Under the pieces are notes generated by a model. The model did no database searches and was not told the origin of the DNA. It saw only the letters and a list, made by a program, of their open reading frames with translations. Shown piece after piece: positions 34,350 to 41,792 of a DNA stretch of 41,792 nt. Source of the stretch: G020353235 sp964569555. Lineage in GTDB: Bacteria > Chloroflexota > Dehalococcoidia > Dehalococcoidales > JAUYDJ01. Where the stretch lies: contig CAZMTT010000004.1 in the NCBI GenBank assembly GCA_964569555.1, forward strand, positions 1 to 41,792, written 5' to 3'. Every line of letters begins with the position of its first letter. Within the stretch, counting starts at the first letter, position 1. The translations under genes and the position numbers were made by a program.

Positions 34350-35390
34350 ATGAAGACCAGCGATTTTGACTACCATCTGCCCCCGGAGCTTATTGCCCAG
34401 ACTCCGATTGAACCGAGAGACCATGCCCGCTTTATGGTATTGAACCGTAGCGACGGTTCAATAGCGCACCGCCGCTTTTTTGAGCTGCTTGACTGGCTGC
34501 GCTCAGGGGATGTCCTGGTATTCAATGACAGCCGGGTTATCCCGGCCCGCCTCAGCGGGCAAAAAACTGGTACCGGCGGCAGGCTGGAGATTCTGCTGCT
34601 GCGCCGGCTCAGGGCTAATGTCTGGGAAACACTGGTCAAACCGGCCCGGCGGGCCAGTATTGGTAGCCAGATTGAGATAGATAGCGGCTCGGAAGGGAAA
34701 CCGGCGCTCAAGATTGCGGCGGAGGTGGTGGAGTCGGGGGAGGGGGGCATGCGGGTAATAAGCTTTGCCGATGAGACCCAGCTGACCAAGCTGGGCAGAG
34801 TGCCCCTGCCACCCTATATCCACTCACCGCTGAAGGATGCGGAGCGTTATCAGACGGTCTATGCCAGAGAGGCGGGCAGTGTCGCTGCCCCCACCGCCGG
34901 ACTGCACTTTACCCCGGAGCTGATGGCTGAAATTAAAGACCGGGGAATTAGCTGCCTTTTCACTACCCTGCATATCGGGCTGGACACCTTCCAGCCGATT
35001 GGGGAGGATGACCCCCTGGAGCATGCCATACATAAAGAATACGGAGTGCTTTCTACCGAAGTAGCCGAGCAGCTCTCTCAGGCCAAGGCGGCGGGGCGGC
35101 GCATTATCGCTGTGGGCACCACTACCGCCCGGCTGGTGGAGGCGGTGGCCCAATTAAGCCGCCCCACCCGGCTCAAGCCCCTCGCCGGCTGGATAAGCCT
35201 TTATATCCTGCCCGGCTACCGGTTTCAGATGGTTGACGCCCTGATTACCAACTTTCATCTGCCCCGCTCAACACTGCTGCTGCTGGTCTCCGCCTTTGCC
35301 GGCAAAGAGCTGATTGACAGAGCCTATCAGGAAGCCATTAGCCAGAAATACCGCTTCTACAGCTTCGGCGATGCTATGCTGATACTATAG
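34350..35390 (+). CDS. queA: S-adenosylmethionine:tRNA ribosyltransferase-isomerase
   Basis: 346 residues. QueA transfers the ribose of SAM to preQ1 in tRNA, giving epoxyqueuosine. Recognised by FDYHLPPELIAQTPIEPRDHARFMVL, VFNDSRVIPARL, PTAGLHFTPELM, HIGLDTFQP and the late LITNFHLPRSTLLLLVSAFAG. Full length. It is followed, after an inserted unknown gene, by queH, which acts at the next step. Confidence 0.97.
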   Translation: MKTSDFDYHLPPELIAQTPIEPRDHARFMVLNRSDGSIAHRRFFELLDWLRSGDVLVFNDSRVIPARLSGQKTGTGGRLEILLLRRLRANVWETLVKPARRASIGSQIEIDSGSEGKPALKIAAEVVESGEGGMRVISFADETQLTKLGRVPLPPYIHSPLKDAERYQTVYAREAGSVAAPTAGLHFTPELMAEIKDRGISCLFTTLHIGLDTFQPIGEDDPLEHAIHKEYGVLSTEVAEQLSQAKAAGRRIIAVGTTTARLVEAVAQLSRPTRLKPLAGWISLYILPGYRFQMVDALITNFHLPRSTLLLLVSAFAGKELIDRAYQEAISQKYRFYSFGDAMLIL

Positions 35391-35440
35391 AGCAATTAAA
35401 ATGGATTATAATAGGTGTGGTTGGTTAGGAACTCTACGGT

Positions 35441-36265
35441 GTGAACAATATGTTATACCCTGACTCTGGCAGCAAGTTTGAGGATGCTTCTATTTTACGA
35501 AATGCTGTCTATTTCAGCACAGGCCAACGTGCACATTCAGCCCGGCTAATCCTGCAACATCCCTTGGGCGTGAATCAGCAAGTGTTGCGCTTCTTGGTAG
35601 TGAAAGCCTTTGAGGAGTTTATGACTTCCACGGAAGATATGGTCGGTTGGCTCTTTGCATTGCAAGAATGGCAGCCTGGAAACGCTGAGTTCTCTCTTTT
35701 CATTCTTCTTGACCGCATCGTGGTGGGGAAAAAGGACAAAAAAGCGGGGATTGATTACACAGAGGCGAGGGCGGTCTCCTTTCTAGAGGGATTAGATGAA
35801 CAAGGCTTCAGGAACCTAGTTCACGTACCGAATGACGACGAATTGCTTGCCTCTGGGATGCCGAAGAATCAAGTGGAGACTATCAAACGGAGTATGGCTT
35901 TCAAGCTAGACGGCTGGCGCAGGATTACAAATAGGCGAGCAGAGCAGGGGCGTGGTTGGGTGCGTGCTTTTAACAAATTGAAGCACCACATGCTAGCATT
36001 CCCCACACAAGAGCATGACAAGGATGAAATCTGGATTCCTTCACGTATAGGCTTTGATAAAGCTAGGAATCGTGTGTCATTAGAACGTGCTTGGTTAGAG
36101 GTAAGTGCCGACGAGGTTAGAAGGTTAGCAGGCAATTCTATCGCGGCTCAAGCTGTGTTGCATGATACTCTAGCAGTGATACTAGTTACACGGTATAACG
36201 AGAAGTACGACGCCCCCCAGTGGGTAATCGGGGCTTCCCAGACTGACTATTTATGGAGACAATGA
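35441..36265 (+). CDS. Unknown protein inserted between queA and queH (274 aa)
   Basis: 274 soluble residues; I recognise no family. The C-terminal half has RAFNKLKHHMLAFP (about 179-192), an R-x6-H pattern somewhat like HEPN-type helices, but this is weak. The start could be GTG 35441 or ATG 35450; TATAAT (35407-35412) lies upstream and AGGA (35427-35430) is a weak ribosome binding site. The DNA is A+T-richer than queA and queH and breaks a functional pair, which suggests late insertion. Confidence 0.65.
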   Translation: MNNMLYPDSGSKFEDASILRNAVYFSTGQRAHSARLILQHPLGVNQQVLRFLVVKAFEEFMTSTEDMVGWLFALQEWQPGNAEFSLFILLDRIVVGKKDKKAGIDYTEARAVSFLEGLDEQGFRNLVHVPNDDELLASGMPKNQVETIKRSMAFKLDGWRRITNRRAEQGRGWVRAFNKLKHHMLAFPTQEHDKDEIWIPSRIGFDKARNRVSLERAWLEVSADEVRRLAGNSIAAQAVLHDTLAVILVTRYNEKYDAPQWVIGASQTDYLWRQ

Positions 36266-36277
36266 AGATTTCGTGCC

Positions 36278-36805
36278 ATGAAGATAGTTTTACATATCTG
36301 CTGCGGGGTCTGTGCCGCCGGGGTGGTGGAGAGGCTGACCCGGGAAGGGCATGAAGTCCGGGGCTATTTCTACAACCCCAATATCCACCCCCGTGAAGAA
36401 TATAACCGCCGGCTGGAAGTGGCGCAGAAAGTAGCCCAGGAATTTAATTTCCCCCTGGTAGTACCCCCTTACCTGCCGCAGGAGTGGCACCAGGAGACTG
36501 TCTCTCTGGAGGGTGAGCCGGAGGGGGGTAAGCGGTGTGAGGTATGCTTCCGGCTGAGGCTGAAGCAGACTTTTGATTATATGAAAGAGCGGGGTGGGGA
36601 CGCCTTCACCACCACGCTGACGGTAAGCCCGCAGAAATCAGCCGGTATGGTCAATCAGGTGGGCGGGGAGCTGGGTGGGGAAAGGTTTCTGGTCAGGGAT
36701 TTCAAGAAGAAAGAGGGCTTCAAGCGCTCTATGGAGCTGGCTAAAAAGTGGGCCCTTTACCGCCAGCATTACTGCGGCTGTATCTATAGCCAGAAGCCAG
36801 ACTAG
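36278..36805 (+). CDS. queH: Epoxyqueuosine reductase QueH
   Basis: 175 residues (former DUF208). It reduces epoxyqueuosine to queuosine in tRNA with iron and Fe-S chemistry. The cysteine sets HICCGVCAAG (Cys8, Cys9), RCEVCFRLRL and the C-terminal YCGCIYSQ are present, plus GYFYNPNIHPREEYNRR. This is the alternative to QueG. Its end overlaps the convergent trpS by four bases. Confidence 0.96.
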   Translation: MKIVLHICCGVCAAGVVERLTREGHEVRGYFYNPNIHPREEYNRRLEVAQKVAQEFNFPLVVPPYLPQEWHQETVSLEGEPEGGKRCEVCFRLRLKQTFDYMKERGGDAFTTTLTVSPQKSAGMVNQVGGELGGERFLVRDFKKKEGFKRSMELAKKWALYRQHYCGCIYSQKPD

Positions 36806-37791
36806 CCCAGCCCGACCCGGCTCTTGACCAGGGCGAGGGTCTTCTCGGCAAGGGGGCGCACTCTGGAGGCGCCCTCGGCAAGCAGCGAGTCGATATGCCC
36901 CGGTTCGGCGGTCAGTTCCCGGTAGCGGGACTGAAGCGGTTTCAGCCCCTCGACAACCACCTCGCCCAGGTCTTTCTTGAGCTGGGCGTAGCCCTTGCCT
37001 TCATACCTGGCCTCTATCTCGGCGCGGCTCAGCCCGCTGAAGATTTCGTAGATGACCAGCAGGTTGTAGATGCCGGGGCGGTTTTCATCAAAGCGGATCT
37101 CGCGCTGCGAGTCGGTGGTGGCCCGCTTGATTTTGGCCCGGATTTCATCCGGTGAATCAAGCAGGTTAATGGCGTGTCCCGGATTGTCTTCGCTCTTGCT
37201 CATTTTCTTGGTCGGGTCATCAAGCCCCATTATGCGGGCGCCGACTTCCGGGATGACCGCCTTGGGCAGGCGGAAGGTCGGGCCGTATATTGAGTTAAAC
37301 CTCTGTGCCAAATCCCGGGACAGCTCCACGTGCTGTTTCTGGTCTTCGCCCACCGGCACGACTTCGGTATCATAGAGCAGGATATCGGCTGACATCAGCG
37401 CCGGATAATCAAAGAGACCAACGCTGACCTGCTCTTTCAGCTCTTGGGCCTTCTCCTTGAACTGGGTCATCCGCTGCATCCAGCCCATCGGGATGAAGCA
37501 GTTGAGAATCCAGGCCAGTTCGGCGTGAGCGCCAACCTGTGATTGAACGAAAACGGCGGATAGTTTGGGGTCAATACCGGCGGCGAAGAGAAGACCGCTC
37601 ACCTCGCGTATCTTGGCTTTCAGGGTTTTCGGGTCCTGCGGCACGGTGATGGCATGAAGGTCAACGATGCAGAAGATATTATCATATTCCGCCTGGGAGG
37701 CAACCCATTGCTTGATTGCCGCCAGGTAGTTGCCGATGTGAATATCGCCGGTGGGCTGAATGCCGGAGAAGGCTCTCTTTTTGGTCAACAT
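36802..37791 (-). CDS. trpS: Tryptophanyl-tRNA synthetase
   Basis: 329-residue class Ic synthetase. The HIGH-type motif is in GIQPTGDIHIGNYLAAIKQW (about 10-29) and KMSKSEDNPG at about 197-206; GEDQKQHVELSRDLAQRFN is typical. The start ATG 37791 has the usual N-terminus. Monocistronic, with its upstream region facing the gene at 37954. Confidence 0.97.
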   Translation of the reverse strand: MLTKKRAFSGIQPTGDIHIGNYLAAIKQWVASQAEYDNIFCIVDLHAITVPQDPKTLKAKIREVSGLLFAAGIDPKLSAVFVQSQVGAHAELAWILNCFIPMGWMQRMTQFKEKAQELKEQVSVGLFDYPALMSADILLYDTEVVPVGEDQKQHVELSRDLAQRFNSIYGPTFRLPKAVIPEVGARIMGLDDPTKKMSKSEDNPGHAINLLDSPDEIRAKIKRATTDSQREIRFDENRPGIYNLLVIYEIFSGLSRAEIEARYEGKGYAQLKKDLGEVVVEGLKPLQSRYRELTAEPGHIDSLLAEGASRVRPLAEKTLALVKSRVGLG

Positions 37792-37848
37792 TAGTTCACC
37801 TGTAGAATTTAAGCGCTTTTTGTATTTTACACTATTCCGGCTGCGGTA

Positions 37849-37857
37849 TGCTATAAT
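37849..37857 (+). promoter_or_regulatory. Distal extended -10 upstream of the zinc-ribbon gene
   Basis: TGC-TATAAT (hexamer 37852-37857) lies about 96 bases before the start at 37954. The CRP/FNR-like box at 37868-37883 falls just downstream of its expected start point, where a bound protein would block it. Confidence 0.4.
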
Positions 37858-37867
37858 TTTGGCCGTT

Positions 37868-37909
37868 ATGTGACCTAAGTCATTACCGGCATTATCAATC
37901 AGTTATAAT
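37868..37909 (+). promoter_or_regulatory. CRP/FNR-like box with proximal promoter
   Basis: ATGTGACCTAAGTCAT (37868-37883) contains the near-palindrome TGACCTAAGTCA and matches the box at 31170-31185 at 14 of 16 positions. A -10 TATAAT (37904-37909) follows, placing the box centre about 40 bases before the expected start, as for a class II activator. Confidence 0.6.
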
Positions 37910-37953
37910 ATGGTTAGAGTAGGTCAAAAGGGAGGCATCGGGGAGGTCTGGCA

Positions 37954-38208
37954 ATGAAGAGTCGGTGCCCCGGTCAGGACGGCCGGGAAATACGGGTGGA
38001 ACTGTATAAATGCCCCAAGTGTGGCGCTGAGGTTGAAATCTTCTCTGATGAGGTCAGGGTGAAGTGCCATAAATGCGGGGAGATGATTTACCGCGAGAGA
38101 CTGCCTTCCTGCGTTGAGTGGTGCGCCTCCGCCCGCCAGTGCCTGGGCGAGGCAAGATGGCGCCAGTTAATGGATGAGCTTAAATCAGGAAAAGAGAGAA
38201 AAGAGTAG
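37954..38208 (+). CDS. Small zinc-ribbon protein with cysteine-rich tail (84 aa)
   Basis: 84 residues. A zinc ribbon CPKC ... CHKC (about 19-44) is followed by PSCVEWCASARQCLGEARW, a second set of three cysteines (CxxxCxxxxxC) that could bind metal or an Fe-S cluster. The family is not recognised with confidence. The gene is controlled by the CRP/FNR-like box, hinting at redox response. Its stop codon lies inside a 28-bp palindrome shared with the convergent rplY. Confidence 0.75.
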   Translation: MKSRCPGQDGREIRVELYKCPKCGAEVEIFSDEVRVKCHKCGEMIYRERLPSCVEWCASARQCLGEARWRQLMDELKSGKERKE

Positions 38209-38229
38209 GGGCTAATTAGCCCCTACTCT
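38202..38229. terminator. Bidirectional terminator in a perfect 28-bp palindrome
   Basis: AGAGTAGGGGCTAA (38202-38215) is followed at once by its exact reverse complement (38216-38229). T-rich tracts lie on both sides (CTTTTTT on the plus strand after 38230; TTCTCTTTTCC on the minus). The stop codons of both convergent genes are within it. Confidence 0.85.
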
Positions 38230-38909
38230 TCTTTTTTGGCTTCTTTGGTGTGGGCTTCTTTGGTGTGGGCTTCTTCAGTTGGGGCTTCCTCAGCCTCTTC
38301 GGCCGCCTCTTCGGCTACCTCTTCCTCAACCACTTCTTCCTCAACCTTCTCCATCGGCCGCTCGCTGATCTTCACCACCGATGTTTCCGGTTCATGGAGA
38401 ATGGTAATTTTCTCACCAAGGTGAATATCCTTAACCCGAATCACCTGGTCGGTTTCGGTGAGAGGGCTCATGTCCAGCTCGATATCAGCCGGGATTTCAT
38501 CAGGGAGGCATTCCACAGTCAGGATGGTCAGATACTGCTCCAGCATGTTTTCCTTCAGCTTCAGGGCCGGCGCCTCTCCAATCAGGACAATGGGCACCTC
38601 CACCCTTATCTTCTCTTCCATTCTGACCTGGTAGAAATCAACATGCAGCAGCTCACTCGTTTTCGGGCTGCGCTGGACTTCCCGCACCACCGCTTTCCGC
38701 GGCTTTTTCCGGTCCAGCTTGATATCAATGAGCTTGGTCCTCCCGGCCTGAGCCAGCACCTGCTTCAGCTGGGCGGTTTCACACTGCAGGGCTAGTGACT
38801 CAATGCCGTGACCAAATAAATGCACCGGGGTAACACCCTGATGGCGCAGAAACCTGACCTTCTTACCCAGGGTTTCCCGTTTGGCTAACGCCAGTTCAAT
38901 CCGCTCCAT
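38223..38909 (-). CDS. rplY: 50S ribosomal protein L25 / general stress protein Ctc
   Basis: 228 residues of the long TL5/CTC type: an N-terminal 5S-rRNA-binding L25 domain (about 1-90, ELALAKRETLGKKVRFLRHQG), a C-terminal beta domain (about 95-185) and a long acidic tail of Glu/Ala with the repeat EAHTKEAHTKEAK at the end. The tail is unusually Glu-rich and low complexity. ATG 38909 has AGGAGA upstream. Convergent with the zinc-ribbon gene. Confidence 0.94.
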   Translation of the reverse strand: MERIELALAKRETLGKKVRFLRHQGVTPVHLFGHGIESLALQCETAQLKQVLAQAGRTKLIDIKLDRKKPRKAVVREVQRSPKTSELLHVDFYQVRMEEKIRVEVPIVLIGEAPALKLKENMLEQYLTILTVECLPDEIPADIELDMSPLTETDQVIRVKDIHLGEKITILHEPETSVVKISERPMEKVEEEVVEEEVAEEAAEEAEEAPTEEAHTKEAHTKEAKKEE

Positions 38910-38982
38910 TATCGCTATCTCTCCTTTTGACTTGCCTCACTATTGTAGCCTAAACAAGCCGTCTGGCGCAACAAGCTCAAAT

Positions 38983-39011
38983 TGATTTGAGGCTTGTTAA
39001 AATGCTAGACT
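38983..39011 (+). promoter_or_regulatory. Promoter of the acetyltransferase gene
   Basis: TTGATT (38983-38988) and an extended -10 TGC-TAGACT (hexamer 39006-39011), 17 bases apart. The ATG at 39025 would follow a leader of only about seven bases without a ribosome binding site. Confidence 0.45.
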
Positions 39012-39024
39012 AGTATTTGAGCCT

Positions 39025-40002
39025 ATGACCACTACTGAAGAGAGTTTTGCCAGTCTGGATTCATACTGCAGTGAGGCAGGATATAATCTGAGGTGGAGCT
39101 CGGTTTTCGTCCTGCCCGGCTGGCTGAAAATCTGGTGGCAGAGCTTTGGCGACGGGGCTGAGCTGTACCTGCGCACCGTCAGGCAGGGAGAAGAAATTAT
39201 CGGCATTGCCCCCCTCTTCATCAGGGATGAAACGGCATCGCTTATCGGCAGTGCCGATGTCTGTGATTATCTCGACTTCGTGCTGGCTCACGGTAGGGAA
39301 GAAGAATTCTTCGGCGTTTTGCTTGACGATTTAATTGAGCGGGGGGTCAGTCGCCTGGATCTGGGGCCGCTGAGGCCCGATTCTAATGTGCTCAATTACC
39401 TGGTCGCCCTCGCCCGGAACCGGAATTATCCCGTCCTCTGCCCGGAAGAGGGGGTCTCGGTGGAGCTGGACCTGCCGGCTACCTGGGAGGAGTACCTGAC
39501 ATTGCTGGCTACCAAACAGCGCCACGAAGTGAAGCGCAAGCTGAGGAGGCTGGAGGAGGCGGGTAATGTTGCCTACCGCTGTCTGGAGGTCAGCCCGCCG
39601 CAGGTAGATGGTTTTATGGACACCTTCTTGAGGCTCTTTGTGCTGAGCCGGGAGGAGAAGGCGGAATTTATGACTCCCCGCCGGGAGTCTTTCTTCCGGT
39701 CACTGGCGGGGGCGATGGCTGAAGCCAAATTGCTCCGGTTCGGTGTTCTGGAGCTGGATGCGGTGACGGTGGCCATGATTATAGGTTTTGATTACAATGA
39801 CACGATGTATCTCTATAACAGTGCCTATGACCCCGATTACCGTGGCTTAAGCGTGGGACTGCTGTCAAAGGTATTATGCATCAAGGCAAGCATTGAGCGG
39901 GGTAGAAGAAAGTGGGACTTCCTCAAGGGCGGGGAACCCTACAAGTACCAGCTTGGCGGTAGCGAAATCCCGCTGTACCGGTGCGAGATAAGAATAAAGT
40001 AA
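39025..40002 (+). CDS. CelD/BcsL-type GNAT acetyltransferase-like protein
   Basis: 325 residues of double-GNAT fold. The C-terminal block (about 160-310: KQRHEVKRKLRRLEEAG, ... YLYNSAYDPDYRGLSVGLLSKVLCIKASIERGRRKWDFLKGGEPYKYQLG) is the signature of the CelD/BcsL group, also related to FemAB-type aminoacyl transferases. The usual context is polysaccharide or cell-envelope biosynthesis. It is followed by a GT4 glycosyltransferase and a PIG-L deacetylase; the three likely form an operon. Confidence 0.88.
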   Translation: MTTTEESFASLDSYCSEAGYNLRWSSVFVLPGWLKIWWQSFGDGAELYLRTVRQGEEIIGIAPLFIRDETASLIGSADVCDYLDFVLAHGREEEFFGVLLDDLIERGVSRLDLGPLRPDSNVLNYLVALARNRNYPVLCPEEGVSVELDLPATWEEYLTLLATKQRHEVKRKLRRLEEAGNVAYRCLEVSPPQVDGFMDTFLRLFVLSREEKAEFMTPRRESFFRSLAGAMAEAKLLRFGVLELDAVTVAMIIGFDYNDTMYLYNSAYDPDYRGLSVGLLSKVLCIKASIERGRRKWDFLKGGEPYKYQLGGSEIPLYRCEIRIK

Positions 40003-40019
40003 GCAGGAGAAAAGCAGAG

Positions 40020-41237
40020 TTGATTGCCGTTCAACCGAGGATAGCTATGCTCAGTGTGCATAGCTGCCCCATAGGTGACCTGGGGGCAAGGGACACCGGT
40101 GGTATGAGTGTCTATGTCCGCGAGCTGGCCCGGGAGCTGGGCAAGCAGGGGCTGGCGGTAGATGTCTATACCCGCGCTCATCAGCCGGGGCACAGTCAGA
40201 TTGTCGAACTGGGACAGGGGGCCCGGCTGATTCACCTCGGCGCCGGCGGGGGCAGGAAAATGGACAAGCTGGCGGTCTATCCCCACCTGCCTGACTTTGC
40301 CCGCAATCTGGAGAGTTTCCGCAGGCGTAACCATCTTCATTATGACCTGGTGTTCAGCCATTACTGGCTTTCCGGCTGGGTGGGGAGATATCTGGAGCGG
40401 CGCTGGCATGTCCCCCATATTATCGTGTTTCATACCCTGGGTGCGGTCAAGAATGCCATCGGCGTCGGTGAGCAGGAGCCGGCGCTTCGCCTTCGGACCG
40501 AAGCGCAGCTGGCTCGGGATTGCCATGGCATCATCGCCACCACCCGGCGCGAAAAAGATGACATTATCCGTCACTATGGTGCTGCGGCACCGCGCATCAG
40601 TGTGATTCCCTGCGGTGTCAACCTGGATCTGTTCCGCCCCATGGACGGGGAGATGGTGAGGCAGGAGCTGGGCTTTAATGGTGACCATGACCTTCTCTTT
40701 GTCGGCCGGATAGAGCCGCTGAAGGGGATAGACCGTTTGCTTCAGGCGCTGCGCTATCTGCAAAATGGTCACCGCGTCAAACTGTGGGTAATCGGTGGGG
40801 ACGAAAACAGCCGTGATGAAGTAGCCCGGCTACAAAAGTTATCTCAGGCCCTGGGTATCGCTGATTTGGTTAAATTTGTGGGCATGGTCGAGCACGAGAA
40901 GCTACCCTATTTCTATAATGCCGCCGCTGCCTGCATCATTCCATCATATTACGAGAGCTTCAGTCTGGTGGCTCTGGAGGCGCTGGCTTGCGGCACGCCG
41001 GTAGTCGCCAGCAATGTCGGTGGCATCAGCGGTTTTATTCATCAGGGGGAGACCGGCTATATGGTAAAGAACGGTAACCCCCACCACCTCGCCGACCAGA
41101 TTGCCCTGCTTCTTTCCCGCCCGGTGGCAAAGTCGGCGCTCTCAATAAGGGAATCGGTAAGCCTGTTTAGCTGGTCAAATATGGCCGGGCAGGTCAGCCG
41201 GGAAGTGCTGGCGGACTATTTAGCAGGAGTCAATTGA
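40020..41237 (+). CDS. GT4 glycosyltransferase (MshA-like)
   Basis: 405 residues, GT-B fold. The N-terminal half shows IAMLSVHSCP and DTGGMSVYVRELARELGKQG, characteristic of the sucrose-synthase/MshA-type group; the C-terminal half has LLFVGRIEPLKGIDRLLQAL and PSYYESFSLVALEALACGTPVVASNVGGI with the E-x7-E nucleotide-sugar motif. TTG 40020 is preferred (AGGAGA nine bases upstream); ATG 39981 would overlap the previous gene. The acceptor is unknown. Its stop overlaps the start of the PIG-L gene. Confidence 0.9.
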   Translation: MIAVQPRIAMLSVHSCPIGDLGARDTGGMSVYVRELARELGKQGLAVDVYTRAHQPGHSQIVELGQGARLIHLGAGGGRKMDKLAVYPHLPDFARNLESFRRRNHLHYDLVFSHYWLSGWVGRYLERRWHVPHIIVFHTLGAVKNAIGVGEQEPALRLRTEAQLARDCHGIIATTRREKDDIIRHYGAAAPRISVIPCGVNLDLFRPMDGEMVRQELGFNGDHDLLFVGRIEPLKGIDRLLQALRYLQNGHRVKLWVIGGDENSRDEVARLQKLSQALGIADLVKFVGMVEHEKLPYFYNAAAACIIPSYYESFSLVALEALACGTPVVASNVGGISGFIHQGETGYMVKNGNPHHLADQIALLLSRPVAKSALSIRESVSLFSWSNMAGQVSREVLADYLAGVN

Positions 41238-41792
41238 TGACCGAGCCGGCTCAGATAATGGTAGTTACCCCCCACCCCGACGATGCCGAATTCGGTGTCG
41301 CCGGCACCGTTGTCCGCTGGGTCAGGGAGGGGAAAAGCGTTATCTATGTGGTCTGTACCAGCGGGGATAAGGGCAGCAATGACCCCGATGTGAAGCCGGA
41401 GGAGCTGGTCCGAATTCGTGAGCAGGAGCAACTGGCGGTCGCCAAACTGCTGGGGGTGAGGGAGGTTATTTTTCTGCGCCACCCCGACCAGGGACTGGAG
41501 GATACCCCCCAGTTCAGGAAGGAGCTGGCGCGGCTGATAAGGATTTACCGCCCCGAGACAGTGGTTACCGCTGACCCTTACCGGCGCTATATGTGGCATC
41601 GCGACCACCGTATTACCGGTCAGGTCGTCCTGGATGCCGTTTTCCCCTATGCCCGGGACTACCATGCCTATCCCGATTTATTGAAAGAAGGGCTCCAGCC
41701 CCATAAGGTCAGGGAAGTGCTCCTCTGGGGCAGTGAGGAGCCCAATTACCGCCTGGATATCAGCGATACCTTTGATATTAAAGTAGCCGCCC
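41237..41792 (+). CDS. PIG-L/LmbE-family N-deacetylase, cut by the window end
   Basis: At least 185 residues are seen; the gene runs off the window. The zinc motif TPHPDDAEFG (His-Pro-Asp-Asp) is near residue 14 and the third ligand in WHRDHR (about 118). Family members remove N-acetyl groups from sugars such as GlcNAc-inositol (MshB) or GlcNAc-malate (BshB). ATG 41237 shares one base with the preceding stop and has AGGAG seven bases upstream. Confidence 0.9.
   Translation, partial: MTEPAQIMVVTPHPDDAEFGVAGTVVRWVREGKSVIYVVCTSGDKGSNDPDVKPEELVRIREQEQLAVAKLLGVREVIFLRHPDQGLEDTPQFRKELARLIRIYRPETVVTADPYRRYMWHRDHRITGQVVLDAVFPYARDYHAYPDLLKEGLQPHKVREVLLWGSEEPNYRLDISDTFDIKVAA

Overview
The window looks like a chromosome segment of an anaerobic, compact-genome bacterium, most likely a Dehalococcoidia-type Chloroflexota. 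This rests on gene content (translin-family protein, sulfide-type Thi4, ThiD2-ThiE fusion, K+-dependent membrane pyrophosphatase, PdxST, QueH, GatCA) and on gene style (short or overlapping gene junctions, many extended -10 promoters of the form TGnTATAAT). The lineage is an inference and was not tested by any search.

Layout. (1) 1-3550 is a foreign island: three small membrane-protein genes, a methyltransferase, tRNA-like debris, an array of 21-bp repeats, and a tyrosine recombinase lying just downstream of tRNA-Gly(CCC), the probable integration site. (2) 3599-6019 is a slipin/NfeD membrane-quality-control operon on the minus strand. (3) 6121-15120 holds argS, an aminotransferase with an Lrp-type regulator, gatCA, a third NfeD-like protein, a large membrane protein and a metallo-beta-lactamase-fold hydrolase. 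(4) 15113-25444 is a long minus-strand run: rsmG-pdxS-pdxT-R3H ATPase-tmk-mnmA-rnhB-yraN-thiE-translin-hppA. (5) 26731-29079 is the thiamine locus: promoter, TPP riboswitch with terminator, thiC and thi4. (6) 29185-31715 holds an M50/CBS protease, a hemerythrin, a SHOCT protein and a membrane protein, with an inverted-repeat operator. (7) 31780-34292 is a sulfur-handling operon: NifS-like, NifU-like, double zinc ribbon, DsrE-like and TusA. (8) 34350-38909 holds queA, an unknown gene, queH, trpS, a zinc-ribbon protein and the L25/CTC ribosomal protein. (9) 39025 to the window end holds an acetyltransferase, a GT4 glycosyltransferase and a PIG-L deacetylase (cut by the window edge).

The most interesting item is the NifS-like protein at 31780-32967. 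The residue that should be the PLP-binding lysine is glutamine (His-Lys replaced by Asn-Gln), and two other PLP-pocket positions are also changed, while the loop cysteine is kept. It sits with NifU, DsrE and TusA and about 2.7 kb from a Thi4 that has the His typical of sulfide-dependent enzymes. Together these suggest a sulfur economy in which free sulfide or a persulfide carrier, rather than cysteine desulfuration, feeds Fe-S and thio-cofactor synthesis. A second point is an almost identical 16-bp CRP/FNR-like box at two distant promoters (31170 and 37868). Several A+T-rich unknown genes (10220-10888, 25519-26643, 35441-36265) interrupt otherwise conserved blocks and look like separate acquisitions.
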